This document shows, one piece after another, positions 24,504-33,848 of a stretch of 64,000 nt of DNA. This stretch comes from Bacillota bacterium (GTDB lineage: Bacteria > Bacillota > Clostridia > Lachnospirales > Lachnospiraceae). The notes beneath the pieces are model-generated. The model was not told the origin of the DNA. It did not search any database and worked only from the letters and a program-made list of their open reading frames with translations. The position numbers were made by a program, and so were the translations under genes. The stretch lies in assembly GCA_023408815.1 (NCBI GenBank), contig JAEYJO010000076.1, positions 1-64,000 of the forward strand, in the 5' to 3' direction. Numbering within the stretch: position 1 is the first letter of the stretch; each line of letters opens with the position of its first letter.

Positions 24504-25868
24504 ATGATTAATATATTTGAAGTTGCGGAAACGAACCAGATGATAGAAAAAGAGAATCTGGATGTTAGGACAATTACCCTCGGTATCAGCCTGTTGGACT
24601 GTATCGATTCCGATTTAAACAAACTGAATGAAAAGGTATACCATAAAATTTATGATGCAGCGAAAGACTTGGTGAAAACCGGCGAAGAAATCTCCAGAGA
24701 GTTCGGCATTCCCATTGTAAATAAAAGGATCTCCGTAACGCCTGTCGCGCTTATCGGCGGCGCGGCATGCCGGACGACGGAGGACTTCGCTTCCATAGCG
24801 AGAACTCTGGATAAAGTAGCGCATGAGGTGGGAGTGAATTTCATTGGCGGTTATTCCGCACAGGTTTCTAAGGGGATGACTCCGGCGGACAAGCTTTTGA
24901 TTGAATCCATTCCGCTTGCTCTTTCCACCACGGAGAGGGTGTGCAGTTCCATCAACTTAGGCTCGACCAAGACCGGCATCAATATGGATGCGGTAAAGCT
25001 TATGGGCGAGATTATATTACAGACTGCAGAATATACGAAGGAAGACGACTCCTTGGGCTGTGCGAAGCTTGTTGTATTTTGCAATGCGCCGGATGACAAT
25101 CCGTTCATGGCGGGCGCGTTCCACGGAGTGACGGAGGCAGATAAGATTATCAATGTAGGTGTCAGCGGACCGGGAGTTGTGAAGACCGCACTGAGCAAGG
25201 TGCGGGGCGAGAACTTCGAGGTGTTGTGCGAGACGATTAAAAAGACTGCTTTTAAGGTGACGAGAGTGGGGCAGCTCGTCGCGCAGGAGGCATCCAGGCG
25301 ATTAAATGTTCCTTTTGGCATCGTGGACCTGTCGTTAGCCCCCACTCCGGCGGTAGGAGACAGTGTAGCAGAGATTTTGTGCGAGATAGGACTGGAATAT
25401 GCGGGTGCGCCTGGAACGACGGCTGCGCTGGCGCTTTTGAACGATCAGGTGAAGAAGGGCGGCGTCATGGCCTCTTCTTATGTGGGGGGATTAAGCGGAG
25501 CGTTTATTCCGGTCAGCGAGGATCAGGGAATGATCGATGCGGTGATTGCAGGAGCTCTTTCCATAGAGAAGCTTGAGGCTATGACATGCGTATGCTCCGT
25601 AGGCTTGGATATGATAGCCATTCCCGGAGATACGAAGGCAACGACTATTTCCGGCATTATTGCAGACGAGATGGCTATCGGCATGATCAACCAGAAAACC
25701 ACGGCGGTACGCCTTATTCCGGTCATCGGAAAAGGGGTGGGAGAGACGGTGGAATTCGGCGGCTTGTTAGGATATGCGCCGATTATGCCGGTCAACAAGT
25801 TCTCCTGCGATGATTTTATTAACCGGGGAGGAAGAATACCGGCGCCAATTCATAGCTTTAAAAATTAG
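24504..25868 (+). CDS. UPF0210 (PFL) family protein
   Basis: The 454-residue cytoplasmic protein starts MINIFEVAETNQMI at ATG 24504. The longer open frame back to 24354 runs inside the ACT gene and is ignored. Conserved stretches include ALIGGAACRTTED, FIGGYSAQVSKGM, STTERVCSSINLGSTKTGI and a C-terminal VIPVIGKGVGETVEFGGLLG. The family shares features with glycyl-radical-like folds but no Gly-radical loop is evident, and the biochemical role is not established. It is paired with the UPF0237 ACT protein. Confidence 0.9.
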   Translation: MINIFEVAETNQMIEKENLDVRTITLGISLLDCIDSDLNKLNEKVYHKIYDAAKDLVKTGEEISREFGIPIVNKRISVTPVALIGGAACRTTEDFASIARTLDKVAHEVGVNFIGGYSAQVSKGMTPADKLLIESIPLALSTTERVCSSINLGSTKTGINMDAVKLMGEIILQTAEYTKEDDSLGCAKLVVFCNAPDDNPFMAGAFHGVTEADKIINVGVSGPGVVKTALSKVRGENFEVLCETIKKTAFKVTRVGQLVAQEASRRLNVPFGIVDLSLAPTPAVGDSVAEILCEIGLEYAGAPGTTAALALLNDQVKKGGVMASSYVGGLSGAFIPVSEDQGMIDAVIAGALSIEKLEAMTCVCSVGLDMIAIPGDTKATTISGIIADEMAIGMINQKTTAVRLIPVIGKGVGETVEFGGLLGYAPIMPVNKFSCDDFINRGGRIPAPIHSFKN

Positions 25869-25927
25869 CAGTGGTATTAGGATAGGTGCTGATGTAAAGC
25901 TGATATAAGTATCAACATAAATATTGG

Positions 25928-25968
25928 AGGCTGTGCTTTCGGAATGATTTCATCCGGGAGTACAGCCT
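25928..25968 (+). terminator. Hairpin after the UPF0210 gene
   Basis: AGGCTGTGCT (25928-25937) and AGTACAGCCT (25959-25968) pair in 9 of 10 positions and are followed by GCTTGCTGTTTT. This is a probable terminator placed about 60 bases after the stop and before the GH13 promoter. Confidence 0.6.
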
Positions 25969-25997
25969 GCTTGCTGTTTTGGGCATTCTGTTTCGAA

Positions 25998-26026
25998 TTG
26001 ACATTTTTCATTTGTAATAGTATTAT
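25998..26026 (+). promoter_or_regulatory. Promoter of the GH13 gene
   Basis: TTGACA (25998-26003) and TATTAT (26021-26026) have a 17-base spacer, making a near-consensus sigma-A promoter. The LacI-type operator at 26042-26055 begins 15 bases after the -10, covering the start of the transcript. Confidence 0.85.
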
Positions 26027-26041
26027 CGTATTAGAGATTTT

Positions 26042-26055
26042 GGAAAACGTTTTCC
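26042..26055. promoter_or_regulatory. LacI-family operator (MalR- or CcpA-like)
   Basis: GGAAAACGTTTTCC is a perfect 14-base palindrome with the central CG typical of LacI/GalR-family sites. Its position just downstream of the GH13 promoter indicates repression. The flanks differ from a strict cre, so a local maltose/glucan regulator is at least as likely as CcpA. No LacI-type gene is in the window. Confidence 0.8.
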
Positions 26056-26087
26056 GAACAACTTTTCAAATACAGGAGGATAATAAA

Positions 26088-27848
26088 ATGGACTTTAATG
26101 CGGTGTATCATAGAGCTAACGACAACTATTGCTACCCTTTGAATGAGAATCAACTCATCATTAATATTAATACGGGATATGATGTGAAATATGTGAATAT
26201 TGTGCACGGTGATCCTTTTAAGTCGGGAATACTTGGCGGTGGTGAAAATTGGACGGGGGAGGCAGCGAACATCCCTTTTAAAAAGAGACTGAAGAACCAG
26301 CTTTGGTGGACAACGACGGTTGAGCCTGAATATAAACGGCTGAAATATTACTTCGAGCTGATAACGGAAAAAGAGAAGTGGTACTATTTCGAGGATGGCT
26401 TTATGAGCGAAGATCAGATGAATCTGGAGGGAAGGAGCAGACAATGTTTTGTATTTCCGTGGATGAATCCCGGAGATATTCCGGTAACGCCTGTCTGGGT
26501 GAACGATACGATCTGGTATCAGATTTTTCCGGAGCGCTTCTGTAACGGAGACACATCGTTGAATAACGAGAAAATGCTGCCTTGGAGGAATAATGGCAGT
26601 GTGAGGAATGACGAATTTTTCGGAGGAGATATTCAGGGAATTATCAATAAGCTGGATTATTTGAAGGAGCTTGGGATTTCCGGCCTGTATTTAACACCTA
26701 TCAATGAATCCCCTTCCTCCCATAAATATGACATTACTGATTATAAGCGGATAGACCCTCATTTCGGCACGGATGAGACCTTTATGCGTCTGGTGGAGGA
26801 GGCACATGATAAGGGGATTCGAATTATGCTGGACGGGGTATTTAACCATTGCGGGAAATATTTTGCTCCGTGGCAGGATGTCGTTGAGAAGGGAATGGAA
26901 TCGGAATATTATGACTGGTTCATGATTAACGAATGGCCTTTCGAGCATAGTAAGGGAGCAGCCATATCGGGACAATATTACAGTTTCGCATTTTTTGATA
27001 ATATGCCCAAGCTCAATACCAACAATCCCAGGGTAAGGGAATATCTGTTAGAGGTATGTGAAATGTGGGTGAAGAAATATCATGTGGACGGCATTAGACT
27101 GGATGTAGCCAATGAAATATCCCATGTGTTCTGTAAGGAACTGCGGATCCGGATGAAGGCGATAAAGCCGGACATCTATATTTTGGGTGAAATCTGGCAT
27201 GACGCCATGCCTTGGCTTAGAGGGGATGAATTCGATGCGGTGATGAATTATCCGCTGGGAGAGAGCATCAAGGACTTTTGGATAGATAAAGGACTTACGA
27301 AGGAGGACTTCGAATATACGATTAACAGATGTTATACGGGATACATGCAGCAGACGAATGATGTGCTCTTCAATTTGCTGGATTCCCACGATACGAGGCG
27401 GCTTCGCTCGGAAGTTAAGAATCTGGATGAATATTTCCAGCAGCTTGCAGTGCTTTTTACCATGCCGGGAAGTCCATGTATATATTATGGAACAGAAATA
27501 GCCATGGAGGGAGGACATGATCCGGATTGCAGAAGATGTATGCCCTGGGAAAGTATCGAGGCGGGGGAATACAATGATAGAATTGGAATCATCAGACAGC
27601 TCATCCATTTGCGAAAGGAGGAGCCTTTACTGAGAAACAGAAATTTCCATTTTCCCAACAAAATTTCCAATCCCCGCATTATCGAATTCCTGAAAGTGGA
27701 GTGGGCAGACAGGTATGTGGAGGTCATCATCAACTGTGAAGAGGAAGACATCGAGATTCCAAGAAAAGGGAGGGTTCTTTTCGAAAGATACTATATTGAC
27801 AACGTTCTCTTAAAAAATGGAATTTTAATTAGAAAAATAGAAAACTAG
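26088..27848 (+). CDS. Glycoside hydrolase family 13, neopullulanase/cyclomaltodextrinase-like
   Basis: The 586-residue protein has no signal peptide and so is cytoplasmic. An N-terminal beta-sandwich-like domain (about 1-125) precedes the catalytic barrel, which starts at DTIWYQIFPERFCNGD. Catalytic residues are the nucleophile Asp339 (DGIRLDVANE), the acid Glu368 (ILGEIWHDA) and Asp435 (LLDSHDTRRL). A C-terminal beta domain completes the fold. It should cleave short alpha-glucans taken up by the cell. ATG 26088 lies eight bases after AGGAGG. The upstream in-frame extension would cross the promoter and operator and is rejected. Confidence 0.93.
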   Translation: MDFNAVYHRANDNYCYPLNENQLIININTGYDVKYVNIVHGDPFKSGILGGGENWTGEAANIPFKKRLKNQLWWTTTVEPEYKRLKYYFELITEKEKWYYFEDGFMSEDQMNLEGRSRQCFVFPWMNPGDIPVTPVWVNDTIWYQIFPERFCNGDTSLNNEKMLPWRNNGSVRNDEFFGGDIQGIINKLDYLKELGISGLYLTPINESPSSHKYDITDYKRIDPHFGTDETFMRLVEEAHDKGIRIMLDGVFNHCGKYFAPWQDVVEKGMESEYYDWFMINEWPFEHSKGAAISGQYYSFAFFDNMPKLNTNNPRVREYLLEVCEMWVKKYHVDGIRLDVANEISHVFCKELRIRMKAIKPDIYILGEIWHDAMPWLRGDEFDAVMNYPLGESIKDFWIDKGLTKEDFEYTINRCYTGYMQQTNDVLFNLLDSHDTRRLRSEVKNLDEYFQQLAVLFTMPGSPCIYYGTEIAMEGGHDPDCRRCMPWESIEAGEYNDRIGIIRQLIHLRKEEPLLRNRNFHFPNKISNPRIIEFLKVEWADRYVEVIINCEEEDIEIPRKGRVLFERYYIDNVLLKNGILIRKIEN

Positions 27849-28068
27849 CTATTTTCCCCTTCTTTTTTACCTGGAAAAATTGTTTTGGTGTCAAGATATA
27901 ACTGCGGCTTCAGAAATTATTAAGAAGTGTCAGGTTGTACTGGCGTGGATACTATGATATTCTATATGTAGTGTTTTTCTCACATACAATTATGTAAATT
28001 GTGGTTTATACATAAAACGAAAGAGCGGCGTGAGGGCTGCAGGTTATAGAAAGGATATGGAGAGTATT
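27849..28068 (+). promoter_or_regulatory. Spacer before the lipoprotein-transporter run, weak promoter
   Basis: A possible promoter is TTGTAC (27935-27940) and TATTCT (27958-27963) with a 17-base spacer. Nothing in the remaining bases resembles a riboswitch or a LacI operator. The leader from there to the first lipoprotein gene would be about 100 bases. Confidence 0.4.
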
Positions 28069-30603
28069 ATGAAGGGTGTAAGGGATTATAGGAATAAGAG
28101 GATAATAGCTGCTGCTGCGGCATTTTTTGCCTGCCTTTATCTGGCAGGCTGCGGAGGCAGTGCAGAGAATACTACGGCACAGAAGGAATTCGTATATGTG
28201 CCGGAATATCAGGAAATAGACAATGGACAAAGCGGCGCGGAGAGTATAACCGTTATCGGCGACACCATTTACTATCTGGGAAGCGAATATGATGATACGA
28301 CGCAGAAATCCACTTCATATTTGTACGAGCTTAAGATCGGAGCTGAGGAACCTGTGAAAAAGCCGCTGAATTTAGGCGGAGATTCGAGCATTTCAAGAAT
28401 GAGTGCGGATTCCGAGGGCGGCTTGCAGGCGATTGTGGTCACCTATTTGTATGACGAAGAGGGATTATCTGGGGAGGAAGCTGATGGCACTGAGGCTGAG
28501 GCGCCGGATGAAGCTGCAGGCGAAGACGGGAAAGTAAGCGGAACTGCGGAGGAAGAATCTGCGGATGATGAAGCAGCGGCAAGTGATGGGGGTGAGATTG
28601 CAGGCGGTGAAGATGCTGCAGATGAAATCGACGATACGGATGAGGAAGGCGCTTCCTCGGCTAGCGTTACTTCTACGAGCGTATCGCATTCCGGCGGCGG
28701 TGTAGTAGTTTCCTCAACGGAATCCACCAGCGTGATATCTGCAGACGATTATCAGGCACCCGTTTCCCAGAAGACGGAAATCTGCAAGATTTCTGTGGAC
28801 GGTACAATCATTTCGTCAGTGGACGTGAGCAGTATATTTGAAGATGAAAATACATATGTACAGTACTTGGAGACGGATAAGGACGGGAATATATATCTGG
28901 CCTATGACCAAGGAGTATGGGTGCTGGATAAGGATGGCAAGGAGCTGTTCACGGTAGAGGTGGAAAACTGGATCAATAACATGTTCTCTACCAAAGATGG
29001 AACTGTGATGCTGGTATATTACGGTCAGGAAAATATGGAGATTCACCCTATTGATCTGGTGAAAAAAGGTGTAGGAGAGGCACAGAATAATATGATGGTT
29101 TCCTCCTTCAGCAACTATATTTTTGCCAAAGGCGTACAGGATGATGTTGTGTTCAGCTCAGATAATTTCCTGTATTCCTATAATATGGGGGACGAGGCAC
29201 CGACAGAAATACTCAACTGGATAGATTGTGACATTAACAGCAGCGATCTGATTGCCTTCGCTATGCTGGAGGACGGCAGGGTATTAGCTGTTACTTCCTA
29301 CTGGACGGAGGACTCGAATACAATTGAACTGGCCTTTCTTACCAAGAAGAAGGGAAGCGAGGTGCCGGAGAAGAAAATTATCACCTACAGCACAATGTAC
29401 CTTGGCTATGATACCCGCAAACAGGTTATCGATTTTAATAAAAAAAATCAGGAATACCGAATCGAAATAAAAGAATACATGCAGATGAATGACGATTACG
29501 AGGCAGGACTTACGCAGATGAATTCGGATATCGTCAGCGGGAATATGCCGGATATCATAGACGTTTCCAATGGTACCACGCAGCAATATGCGTCTAAGGG
29601 GCTTTTGGAGGATTTATATCCTTATCTCGACAGTGATGCCGAGTTGAAGAGGGAGAATTATCTGCCGAATATACTGAAGGCGTATGAGGTAGATGGAAAG
29701 CTCTATACAATTTCACCGTTTTTCACCATAAATACGGTAATTGCGAAGGAATCAGTGGTAGGGGACCGGAACAGCATTACTCTGGACGAACTCATAAGCA
29801 TGGTACAAGAACTGCCTGATAATGCAGAGTTATATGATTATGGGACGAAGAGCATGGTTCTCATGTACAATATTATGATGAATATGGATCAATATGTGGA
29901 TTGGAATACCGGGGAATGCAAATTTAACGGAGATGATTTTGTAAAAGCGCTTGAATTCGCCAATTATTTTGATCTGGAATTCGATTATGATCAAATGGGG
30001 GGGAATACTGCTGAGAGGCTGCAAAGCGGAGAGCTTCTTATGTTAAATACCGGAATCAGTGGAGTTACTGATTATCAGATGTATGAAGCGATGTTCGGAG
30101 AACCTATCTCGTTTATCGGGTATCCTACGAATAAAGATAATGGTTCCTTTATTTCCGGTTCGGGTTCTTCTCTGGCAATGAGCTCCAAGTCGAAAAATAA
30201 GGACGGGGTATGGCAGTTTATCCGCACGATGCTTACGGAAGATGCTCAACAGCAAACGGATAGTTACGGTTTCCCGATTATGAAATCTGCGTTGGAGCTG
30301 ATGTTTGAGGATGCAATGGAGCAGGAATATTACGAAGACGTAGACGGCAATAAAGTGAAACAGATGAAAACATCATGGGGGTATGATGATTTTAACGTAG
30401 ATATTTATGCAGCTACCCAGGAGCAGGTGGATGTAGTGAGAGGCCTGATAGAGGGTGTGAATAGCTTGTATCAATATAATGAACAGATTACAGCCATTGT
30501 GGATGAAGAGGCGGCTGCCTTTTTCGAAGGGCAGAAGAATTCAAAAGAAGTGGCGGATATCATACAGAGCAGGGTGCAGATTTACGTTAATGAAAACAGA
30601 TAA
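28069..30603 (+). CDS. Lipoprotein 1: propeller-like N-terminal half plus ABC solute-binding domain
   Basis: The precursor is about 844 residues. It has a basic N-terminus, a hydrophobic signal and the lipobox LYLAGC, so it is a membrane-anchored lipoprotein. Residues about 45-430 contain blade-like repeats (DKDGNIYLAYDQG, WVLDKDGKELFTVE) suggesting a beta-propeller. An acidic Ala/Glu/Asp-rich, Ser/Thr-ended insert of about 100 residues (nt 28455-28750) interrupts it. Residues about 435-844 are a family 1 extracellular solute-binding domain (RKQVIDFNKKNQEYRIEI, GNMPDIIDVS, KDGVWQFIRTML). The likely ligand is a sugar or oligosaccharide. GGAGAG supports ATG 28069; ATG 28057 and GTG 28030 are alternatives. 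Paralogs follow at 30634 and 37866. Confidence 0.85.
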   Translation: MKGVRDYRNKRIIAAAAAFFACLYLAGCGGSAENTTAQKEFVYVPEYQEIDNGQSGAESITVIGDTIYYLGSEYDDTTQKSTSYLYELKIGAEEPVKKPLNLGGDSSISRMSADSEGGLQAIVVTYLYDEEGLSGEEADGTEAEAPDEAAGEDGKVSGTAEEESADDEAAASDGGEIAGGEDAADEIDDTDEEGASSASVTSTSVSHSGGGVVVSSTESTSVISADDYQAPVSQKTEICKISVDGTIISSVDVSSIFEDENTYVQYLETDKDGNIYLAYDQGVWVLDKDGKELFTVEVENWINNMFSTKDGTVMLVYYGQENMEIHPIDLVKKGVGEAQNNMMVSSFSNYIFAKGVQDDVVFSSDNFLYSYNMGDEAPTEILNWIDCDINSSDLIAFAMLEDGRVLAVTSYWTEDSNTIELAFLTKKKGSEVPEKKIITYSTMYLGYDTRKQVIDFNKKNQEYRIEIKEYMQMNDDYEAGLTQMNSDIVSGNMPDIIDVSNGTTQQYASKGLLEDLYPYLDSDAELKRENYLPNILKAYEVDGKLYTISPFFTINTVIAKESVVGDRNSITLDELISMVQELPDNAELYDYGTKSMVLMYNIMMNMDQYVDWNTGECKFNGDDFVKALEFANYFDLEFDYDQMGGNTAERLQSGELLMLNTGISGVTDYQMYEAMFGEPISFIGYPTNKDNGSFISGSGSSLAMSSKSKNKDGVWQFIRTMLTEDAQQQTDSYGFPIMKSALELMFEDAMEQEYYEDVDGNKVKQMKTSWGYDDFNVDIYAATQEQVDVVRGLIEGVNSLYQYNEQITAIVDEEAAAFFEGQKNSKEVADIIQSRVQIYVNENR

Positions 30604-30633
30604 TGACAGCTGTTTGAAAGGGGAAATAATTAA

Positions 30634-32910
30634 GTGAGTAAGGGTAGAAAAGCAGGGATATTAGGCTTGGCGGCAATGCTGGCTTTGCAGCTTGCAGGCT
30701 GCGGTAAGACAAATGAGGCGCAGGAAACCGCAGGAACTCAGGATAAGAATTACATATACGTAGCGGATTACCGTACTTTGGAAGCAGAGGGCTATACGAC
30801 GGGAAGTATGATATTCGGTGAAGATGAAAAGGTTTATTTTGCCGGAAGCAGCGAGGACGGCACCACTCAGTTATTTTCTATGGACATCGGGACGGAAGGA
30901 AATACTCCCGGGCAAGTGCCTGTTGCGCTTGAAGCAGATGCTTTCATTTCCGCGATCGGTACCGACAGTGAGGGTAATCTCATACTGGGATTAGTAAAAT
31001 ATATGTCTGCGGCAGCAGACGAGGAGGCCGTGACAGAAGATGCGGCTGCCGAAGTGGAAAGTGTAGAAATAAGGAAAATATCCCAGGACGGACGAATGCT
31101 GGAATCAGTGGATGTCATGAACTCGCTTGGAAAAGTGAAGGACTTGTATATCCAGCATATACTGGAAGACAAAGACGGCAACTATTACGTGAATGCCAAT
31201 CAGAGCATATATGTATTAAAGCCTTCGGGTGAGATGCTTTGTGAGCTTCCGGTGGGCACCTATATTGAGAATCTTTTTCGAATGAAGGATGGAACGGTGG
31301 TCGTCGGCTTTTATGGTGACACCGACTGGCGTCTGCAGGCAGTGGATCTTTCGGGAAAAACACTTAAGGATTTGAACAGCAGTATATCCTTCGGCTACGG
31401 TACCTATCAGGCGGGAGCGGATACCGATATACTTTACACGCGGGAGACGAAACTGTACACATGCAATATCAGCGACACGGAGCCGACGGAGGTTCTGGAT
31501 TGGCTGGAAAGTGACGTTAACAGCACCAGCCTGCGAGGCGTGAAACAGCTTAAGGATGGCAGAATTGCTGCTTTATCAGTAGACTTTATGTCCGAGCAGA
31601 GCAAGCCGGAGCTGATTGTTGTTACAAAAAAAGAACGCTCCGAGGTTCCTGAAAAGGCGACACTGACCTATGGAACAGTTATGGTTCCCTATTATCTCTC
31701 CAATGATATCGCTGCATTTAATAAACAAAGCGATAAATACCGGATTGAAGTAAAACAGTATGGAGACGATAGCATGAATTATGATGAACGTGTCGCTCTT
31801 CTGGCAGCAGATTTGGCCAGCGGTCAAGGGCCGGATCTGATCGATATGGTATACAGTTTTACTTCTTTAGACAAACTTGTTTCCATGGGGGCGTTGGAAG
31901 ATATTACGTCTTACCTGGAAAACGATACGGTAATAAACAAAGAGGATTATTTTGAAAATGTGTTATATACTTATGCACGGGACGGTAAATTATATGCAAT
32001 CATACCTTGGTTCGGAATAAATACTCTTGTGGGCAAGGTCTCCGATGTAGGCGACGAAAGAACATGGACTGTGGATGATATGATAAAGCTGATAGATTCC
32101 AAGCCTGCCGATACCCAGATACTGGATTATAATACAAAGAATTCGGTATTGCAGCTTCTATGCTCCATGAACATGGGAGAATTCGTGGATGAGGAGACTG
32201 GAGCATGCGACTTTACCGGAGAGGAATTTAAACGGCTCATGGAATTTTCCAACCGTTTCCCGAAAGAAATAAGTGAAGATCCTGATTCCAGTCAATTTGA
32301 CAGAATAAGAAACGGACAATTGCTTTTAATGGAAGAAAACCTTACCTCTGTCCAGCAATTTCAAATATATGAACATATATTCGGAGAGGAAATTAACGTA
32401 ATCGGTTATCCTACCATAAACGATAACGGTTCCATAATAAAATCAAATGGAACCACAGCAGGAATGAATGTAAACTCCAAGAACAAAGAGGGCGCATGGG
32501 AATTTCTGAAGTTTAATCTGACCAAAGAAAGGCAGGAAAACATACAGTCGGCAAACGGCGGTTTTCCTACCATGAAGGCGGCGCTTGAAAAACAGTTTGC
32601 AAAAGACATGGAAGCGGAATATTATGAAGATACGGACGGTACGCAGAAGGAGAAATCCAAATCGACGTGGACTTATGGTTCCGGGACAGATAATGTCACG
32701 GTGGATGTATACGCAGCTTCTAAAGAGCAGGTCGACAGAGTGCGGGAAATCATAGAACGCTCCGTTGGACTGGATGGAACGGAAAGCGAGGGAATGCTTT
32801 CGATCATAAGCGAGGAGGCACAATCCTTTTTTGAAGGGCAGAAGAGTGCGGACGATGCGGCAGCTCTGATTCAGAACCGTTTACAGACATACATTAATGA
32901 GACGAGATAG
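30634..32910 (+). CDS. Lipoprotein 2: propeller-like N-terminal half plus ABC solute-binding domain
   Basis: The precursor has 758 residues, with a signal and the lipobox LQLAGC. The N-terminal half (about 35-335) has the same repeat style (DKDGNYYVNANQSIYVL, RMKDGTVVVGFYG) but only a short Ala/Glu tract instead of the long acidic insert of lipoprotein 1. The solute-binding domain (about 340-758) contains DIAAFNKQSDKYRIEVKQ, SGQGPDLIDM and NKEGAWEFLKFNL. The family tail ends QTYINETR. It starts at GTG 30634 behind AAGGGG, only 30 bases after lipoprotein 1, so the two are surely co-transcribed and arose by duplication. It may have a different sugar preference. Confidence 0.87.
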   Translation: MSKGRKAGILGLAAMLALQLAGCGKTNEAQETAGTQDKNYIYVADYRTLEAEGYTTGSMIFGEDEKVYFAGSSEDGTTQLFSMDIGTEGNTPGQVPVALEADAFISAIGTDSEGNLILGLVKYMSAAADEEAVTEDAAAEVESVEIRKISQDGRMLESVDVMNSLGKVKDLYIQHILEDKDGNYYVNANQSIYVLKPSGEMLCELPVGTYIENLFRMKDGTVVVGFYGDTDWRLQAVDLSGKTLKDLNSSISFGYGTYQAGADTDILYTRETKLYTCNISDTEPTEVLDWLESDVNSTSLRGVKQLKDGRIAALSVDFMSEQSKPELIVVTKKERSEVPEKATLTYGTVMVPYYLSNDIAAFNKQSDKYRIEVKQYGDDSMNYDERVALLAADLASGQGPDLIDMVYSFTSLDKLVSMGALEDITSYLENDTVINKEDYFENVLYTYARDGKLYAIIPWFGINTLVGKVSDVGDERTWTVDDMIKLIDSKPADTQILDYNTKNSVLQLLCSMNMGEFVDEETGACDFTGEEFKRLMEFSNRFPKEISEDPDSSQFDRIRNGQLLLMEENLTSVQQFQIYEHIFGEEINVIGYPTINDNGSIIKSNGTTAGMNVNSKNKEGAWEFLKFNLTKERQENIQSANGGFPTMKAALEKQFAKDMEAEYYEDTDGTQKEKSKSTWTYGSGTDNVTVDVYAASKEQVDRVREIIERSVGLDGTESEGMLSIISEEAQSFFEGQKSADDAAALIQNRLQTYINETR

Positions 32911-32924
32911 AAGGTAATTATATT

Positions 32925-33848
32925 GTGAGAAAGGAATTAAAAGCTCCGAAAAATAAAAAAAAGAAAAATATAAACGGCCTGCGTAAAAAAGGCGAAAGAG
33001 GAAAACGCATATCCTGCGTTTTCCTGTCTCCAAGCATATTAGGTGTATTGGTGTTTTTTGTTGTGCCCTTTTTAGTGGTCATTTATTATTCTGTGGTGGA
33101 CAATCCGATCAACCACAGCTTCGTATTTCTGGATAATTTCAGGAATGTATTTAATAACGGGGCGTTCCGACAGGCTGCCGCCAACACGATGAAGTTTTCG
33201 TTGATTGCAGTTCCGCTTGCAGTTGTGCTGGCGCTGGGACTGGCATTGCTTCTCGACAGCAAGATACCGTTTCGGAGTCAGTTTCGGACATTTTTCCTGA
33301 CGCCGATGATGGTGCCCATCGCGTCTATTGTTTTGATCTGGCAGGTGCTGTTTCACTATAACGGCATGGTGAACGATGTCATAGGCTTGTTCGGAGCGGG
33401 TAAAATCGACTGGCTGAAATCTGACTACGCCCAAATAGTTATTATTGTTTTATTCCTGTGGAAGAATCTGGGATATAACATGATTTTATTTATGGCGGCA
33501 TTAAGCAGCATACCGAAAGATATCCTCGAGGTAGCCGTACTGGAAAGCGCTAAGCCGAGACAGATTTTCTTTTATATTAAGCTGAGGTATTTATCCTCAA
33601 CATTATTATTTGTGACAATTATGTCGCTTATCAATTCCTTTAAGGTATTTAGAGAAATATACCTGTTGACGGGCAGTTATCCTTATAATACGTTATATAT
33701 GATGCAGCATTTTATGAATAATACGTTCGGGTCGTTAGACTATCAGAAATTGTCGGCAGCGGCTATTATGATGTCCATTGTAATGGTAATTTTAATTGGA
33801 ATTCTCTTCCTTACGGAAAATTATTTCGGAAAGGATGTAGAAGGATGA
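32925..33848 (+). CDS. ABC sugar transporter permease, MalF/UgpA-like
   Basis: The 307-residue inner-membrane protein has a Lys/Arg-rich N-terminus (about 1-28) and six hydrophobic segments from about residue 30 on. The cytoplasmic EAA loop reads EVAVLESAKPRQIFFYIKL, in which the conserved Gly is replaced by Ala-Lys. It forms the membrane channel with the next protein and receives ligand from one or more of the neighbouring lipoproteins. The start is GTG 32925, 14 bases after lipoprotein 2. The gene overlaps its partner by four bases. No ATP-binding subunit is encoded nearby. Confidence 0.92.
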   Translation: MRKELKAPKNKKKKNINGLRKKGERGKRISCVFLSPSILGVLVFFVVPFLVVIYYSVVDNPINHSFVFLDNFRNVFNNGAFRQAAANTMKFSLIAVPLAVVLALGLALLLDSKIPFRSQFRTFFLTPMMVPIASIVLIWQVLFHYNGMVNDVIGLFGAGKIDWLKSDYAQIVIIVLFLWKNLGYNMILFMAALSSIPKDILEVAVLESAKPRQIFFYIKLRYLSSTLLFVTIMSLINSFKVFREIYLLTGSYPYNTLYMMQHFMNNTFGSLDYQKLSAAAIMMSIVMVILIGILFLTENYFGKDVEG

